Assembly: GCA_001701165.1 (NCBI GenBank)
Contig: DAAP01000058.1
Span: 1 to 13,186, forward strand
Length of the DNA stretch: 13,186 nucleotides
Direction: 5' to 3'
Origin: Bacteroidales bacterium H4
GTDB lineage: Bacteria; Bacteroidota; Bacteroidia; Bacteroidales; Muribaculaceae
The notes beneath the pieces are model-generated. The model was not told the origin of the DNA. It ran no database searches and saw nothing but the letters and a program-made list of their open reading frames with translations. Shown in pieces: positions 13,136-13,186 of this stretch. Every line of letters starts with the position of its first letter. Positions within the stretch are counted from its first letter, which is position 1. A program made the translations under genes and the position numbers.

Positions 13136-13186
13136 ATGGTAAAATTAACACTATTTGCGCAAATAATCTCGCTTCTGCCCAAAGAA

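Noticed and set aside
13152..13165. 14-bp palindrome TATTTGCGCAAATA
   Set aside because: It is near chance expectation and no gene start is visible beside it within the window; it could be an operator for a gene outside.

Overview
The window looks like a chromosomal segment of a Bacteroidales bacterium, plausibly Muribaculaceae. The grounds are repeated Bacteroidota-type promoters (TTTG, exactly 20 nt, TAnnTTTG), no Shine-Dalgarno sequences before the genes, an rpsU-xerC-hpf gene cluster, Por-type C-terminal sorting domains, a BspA-like leucine-rich repeat protein, and a short SerA of the kind found in Bacteroides. The family-level placement is an inference; no 16S or marker phylogeny was possible.

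Layout, left to right. (1) 57-2684, minus: a large secreted phosphodiester-glycosidase (NAGPA-like) protein with Ig-like domains and a C-terminal sorting domain. (2) 3229-3792, plus: an unrecognised secreted or membrane-anchored protein. (3) 4037-5726, plus: rpsU (bS21), a XerC/D-type tyrosine recombinase and hpf (short hibernation factor), with separate promoters for rpsU and for xerC-hpf and a strong terminator after hpf. (4) 5901-8062, minus: an AT-richer block with a promoter overlapped by a dyad, a ~336-nt highly structured leader ending in an intrinsic terminator, a 92-aa unknown protein and a secreted BspA-like LRR protein. (5) 8211-9899, minus: a lipoprotein with an OmpA-like middle and a TPR C-terminus, with its own promoter and terminator. 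(6) 10274-10360, minus: tRNA-Ser(CGA), followed by hairpins and an imperfect copy of its own 3' end. (7) 10644-12673, minus: serC-serA, the first dedicated steps of serine synthesis, ending near an unusual C9/G9 hairpin. (8) 12866-12940, minus: initiator tRNA-fMet with promoter and terminator. (9) 13070-13135: a perfect nested three-way-junction inverted repeat with a U-rich flank on the minus strand, probably the 3' end of a unit lying outside the window.

The best candidate for something undescribed is 7684-8062. One promoter drives a long folded leader in which the segment 7776-7782 can pair either with an upstream partner at 7853-7858 or, perfectly over 7 bp, with the 3' arm of the terminator at 7693-7699. 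That is the layout of a transcription attenuator controlling the LRR surface-protein operon. A 76-codon ORF runs through the switch and its stop codon sits on the terminator stem, so it could be a leader ORF; the RNA could instead be a free-standing ncRNA.
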